From: GWF2-50-93 sp049297395
Lineage (GTDB): Bacteria > Verrucomicrobiota > Lentisphaeria > Victivallales > GWF2-50-93
Length of the DNA stretch: 7,249 bases
Direction: 5' to 3'
NCBI GenBank assembly: GCA_049297395.1
Contig: JBAQUG010000453.1
Coordinates: 1-7,249, forward strand
Both the position numbers and the translations under genes were made by a program. The notes below the pieces were generated by a model. That model saw only the letters and a program-made list of their open reading frames with translations, made no database searches and was not told where the DNA came from. Shown in pieces: positions 6,002 to 7,249 of this stretch (position 1 is its first letter; every line of letters starts with the position of its first letter).

Positions 6002-6701
6002 CTATTAGGGCTCTTTTTTTCATCCAGCGCATCGCGAAGCAGTCCATGATGCCGCGCCACAGCCTGTTGCCAATCCCATACTTCGATTTGCCACGCGTCC
6101 TGGGCCTGTCGTTGACGAGAAGCTCAAGCACCCTGTATCCCTGCATGCGGAGAAGCGTCGGAAGGAACCTGTGCATGCCGTTGAAGACCGGTATCTGCCA
6201 GAGGGCATTCCTGCGTATTGCCCGATACGTACATCCGGCATCGACTATCCTGTCGCCGGTTATCGAATTGCGGAAGGCGTTGGCCGTGCGCGAGGATATT
6301 CTCTTTACAATCGTGTCGCGTCTTCTCCTGCGGACTCCGCAGACGCAGTCGATGTCGTCTTCAAGGGCGCCGAGAAGGGCCGGGATGTCGGCTGGATCGT
6401 TCTGCTGGTCCGCATCCATCGTTATGATTATCTCACCGTTCGCATGTGCGAAGCCAGTGGCCTCCCCGGCGCTCTCGCCGGAATTCACCGTGTGTGGAAT
6501 GATCCTGATGTAGGGCTTGGACTCCTTCAGCTTCTTCAAAACCTCGAAGCTCCCATCAGTGCTTCTGTCATCAATGAATATGACCTCGTATTTCTGCCCG
6601 ACCTTTTCAAGGATTGGCTCAAGCTCCTTCACGAGAGGTTCAAGATTGTCCTCCTCGTTGAATACCGGTATGACAATGGAAATATACATGTCTGATTTCA
6701 T
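5967..6701 (-). CDS. GT2 family glycosyltransferase, DPM1-like polyprenyl-phosphate sugar synthase
   Basis: This cytoplasmic enzyme would transfer a sugar from a nucleotide donor to a polyprenyl phosphate. From ATG 6701 it has 244 residues: the GT-A start SIVIPVFNEEDNL (8-20), the nucleotide-site motif DDRSTDGS (44-51), the metal-binding D-x-D in MDADQQNDP (95-103; D96, D98), CGVRRRRR (121-127), GCTYRAIRR (156-164) in the acceptor region, GMHRFLP (175-181), and RPRTRGKSKYG (199-209), typical of DPM/ArnC-like enzymes. It ends without the two C-terminal membrane helices of ArnC/GtrB types, so it resembles the soluble or peripheral kind. An in-frame upstream start at 6788 would add 29 unconserved residues, and family alignment favours 6701. 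An AGGA lies about 11 nt before this ATG. It is the first gene of the apparent operon. Confidence 0.93.
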   Translation of the reverse strand: MKSDMYISIVIPVFNEEDNLEPLVKELEPILEKVGQKYEVIFIDDRSTDGSFEVLKKLKESKPYIRIIPHTVNSGESAGEATGFAHANGEIIITMDADQQNDPADIPALLGALEDDIDCVCGVRRRRRDTIVKRISSRTANAFRNSITGDRIVDAGCTYRAIRRNALWQIPVFNGMHRFLPTLLRMQGYRVLELLVNDRPRTRGKSKYGIGNRLWRGIMDCFAMRWMKKRALIGDRVGDEYSSK

Positions 6702-6736
6702 TGGAATCGGATTCCTGTTTTTTATCGCAAGCGTTA

Positions 6737-6764
6737 AATATAAAACATAAGCATCAAATGGCAA
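6737..6764 (-). promoter_or_regulatory. Probable promoter of the GT2-led operon
   Basis: On the minus strand TTGCCA (6759-6764) and TATATT (6737-6742) each match the sigma70 consensus at five of six bases, with a 16-nt spacer. Transcription would start near 6730, about 29 nt before the ATG at 6701. This also argues against the longer GT2 start at 6788, which would lie upstream of the promoter. A short inverted repeat GGAATC-G-GATTCC (6703-6715) covers the ribosome binding site region and might affect access to it. Confidence 0.4.
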
Positions 6765-6796
6765 TGAGGGAAAGGGTTTAAGTAACAAGTTTTAAA

Positions 6797-6816
6797 ATAG
6801 GCACATAGGCACATAG
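6797..6816. repeat. Short tandem repeat, 8-nt unit (ATAGGCAC)
   Basis: The unit ATAGGCAC occurs twice in tandem and is followed by a further ATAG, making 2.5 exact copies in the spacer upstream of the GT2 promoter. No protein frame uses it. It is a micro-repeat of the kind that can vary in copy number between strains. Confidence 0.7.
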
Positions 6817-6833
6817 TATATTCCTAGACCGAT

Positions 6834-6850
6834 GACTGGCGACTGACGAC
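6834..6850. repeat. Short tandem repeat, 7-nt unit (GACTGRC)
   Basis: GACTGGC (6834-6840) and GACTGAC (6841-6847) follow each other and are followed by another GAC. The repeat ends 8 nt before the stop codon of the right-edge gene, in the same spacer as the ATAGGCAC repeat. Confidence 0.5.
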
Positions 6851-6857
6851 CTCTTCA

Positions 6858-7249
6858 CTACTCTTTCACGCTCTTGTAGAACTTGCTGATCCGCTTGGCT
6901 TCCGCAACCAGCTTCTTCAGCATCTTCTCGCAATCCTGTTTTTCACCGGCGGCTTCCTTTGCAAGCGCAGCATGGATTTCCTGGATTTTCTTGAATGAAT
7001 TCTGGATGTCGGAAAGGACGGCATCAGCCTCCCTCTGTCTCCGCGGCAGAGCGGCAAGCCTCCCGATCTCCGCTTTTTTATCCACGGGATTGAGCTTGCT
7101 CCTGTTGTCACCGACAAACCTGTCCTGGAGCATCATCAGTTCGTCATACTGGTTCCATTCCTGCGCCCTGAGCCCGCCGGGATTCCTGTGCAGTCCGTCA
7201 GGTGGATTCCCGAAATCCTGGATGAACAACCTGCAGATTCCACTTACGC
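6858..7249 (-). CDS. 3' part of an unrecognised gene with helical, charged C-terminus (partial, enters from the right edge)
   Basis: The frame ends with TAG at 6858-6860 and is open to the right edge with no stop, showing 129 complete codons. A TTG at 7229 could be a start, but the sequence before it (VSGICR) reads on as protein and the site lacks a clear ribosome binding site, so a longer gene is more likely. The visible part has a Pro/Gly-rich stretch (IQDFGNPPDGLHRNPGG), then a mostly helical region of about 85 residues rich in Lys, Glu, Ala and Gln with a likely coiled-coil character toward the end (DIQNSFKKIQEIHAALAKEA, then KMLKKLVAEAKRI). There is no membrane segment in this part and no family that I recognise. 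It is on the same strand as the glycosylation operon but 156 nt upstream of GT2, with its own promoter-like site between. Confidence 0.7.
   Translation of the reverse strand, partial: VSGICRLFIQDFGNPPDGLHRNPGGLRAQEWNQYDELMMLQDRFVGDNRSKLNPVDKKAEIGRLAALPRRQREADAVLSDIQNSFKKIQEIHAALAKEAAGEKQDCEKMLKKLVAEAKRISKFYKSVKE

Noticed and set aside
6171..6695. Plus-strand open frame of 174 codons
   Set aside because: Antisense to the GT2 gene, with every GT2 motif present in the minus frame. No domain or ribosome binding site of its own was seen.
6702..6788. Longer GT2 start at 6788
   Set aside because: The extra 29 residues precede the normal family start, and a plausible promoter lies at 6737-6764, inside the extension.

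Overview
The window is a bacterial chromosomal segment of roughly balanced base composition. It holds five full-length minus-strand genes, one small plus-strand lipoprotein gene, and a partial minus-strand gene at each edge. No gene is a strict taxonomic marker. A zinc-ribbon Hanks-type kinase with a DLG motif, an ArnT-like protein of the NEGRR type, and A/T-rich palindromic spacer repeats rich in GAAATYCGRAA would fit a Planctomycetota, Lentisphaerota, Omnitrophota or related environmental lineage. That placement is an inference and was not tested.

Left part (1-2259): the 5' end of a minus-strand gene lies at 1-77, with a good ribosome binding site and an N-terminus resembling bacterial PH-domain membrane proteins. 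An imperfect palindrome of about 110 bp follows, then a membrane-anchored Ser/Thr protein kinase (217-1782, minus). A divergent intergenic region at 1783-1950 carries a good sigma70-like promoter for a small lipoprotein gene (1951-2259, plus).

Right part (2278-6701): four minus-strand genes read in transcription order as a GT2 polyprenyl-phosphate sugar transferase-like enzyme, a TVP38/TMEM64 (VTT/DedA superfamily) membrane protein, a Gfo/Idh/MocA sugar-nucleotide-type oxidoreductase, and an ArnT-like GT-C (GT83) membrane glycosyltransferase. The first two overlap by 35 nt. The later junctions carry perfect or near-perfect hairpins. The set reads as a cell-envelope glycosylation module: a sugar is loaded on a lipid carrier in the cytoplasm, the lipid is possibly moved across the membrane by the VTT protein, and the sugar is used outside by the ArnT-like enzyme. 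The oxidoreductase would tailor a nucleotide sugar. The individual family assignments are strong, but the joint pathway is inference.

Right edge (6858-7249): the 3' part of an unrecognised minus-strand gene with a lysine- and glutamate-rich, probably helical C-terminus. The spacer between it and the GT2 gene holds two short tandem repeats and a plausible promoter. I saw no rRNA, tRNA, insertion sequence or CRISPR array. The most interesting points are the GT2-VTT-oxidoreductase-GT83 linkage, the Asp-to-Asn change in the ArnT-like catalytic motif, and three unexplained palindromic structures in the spacers.
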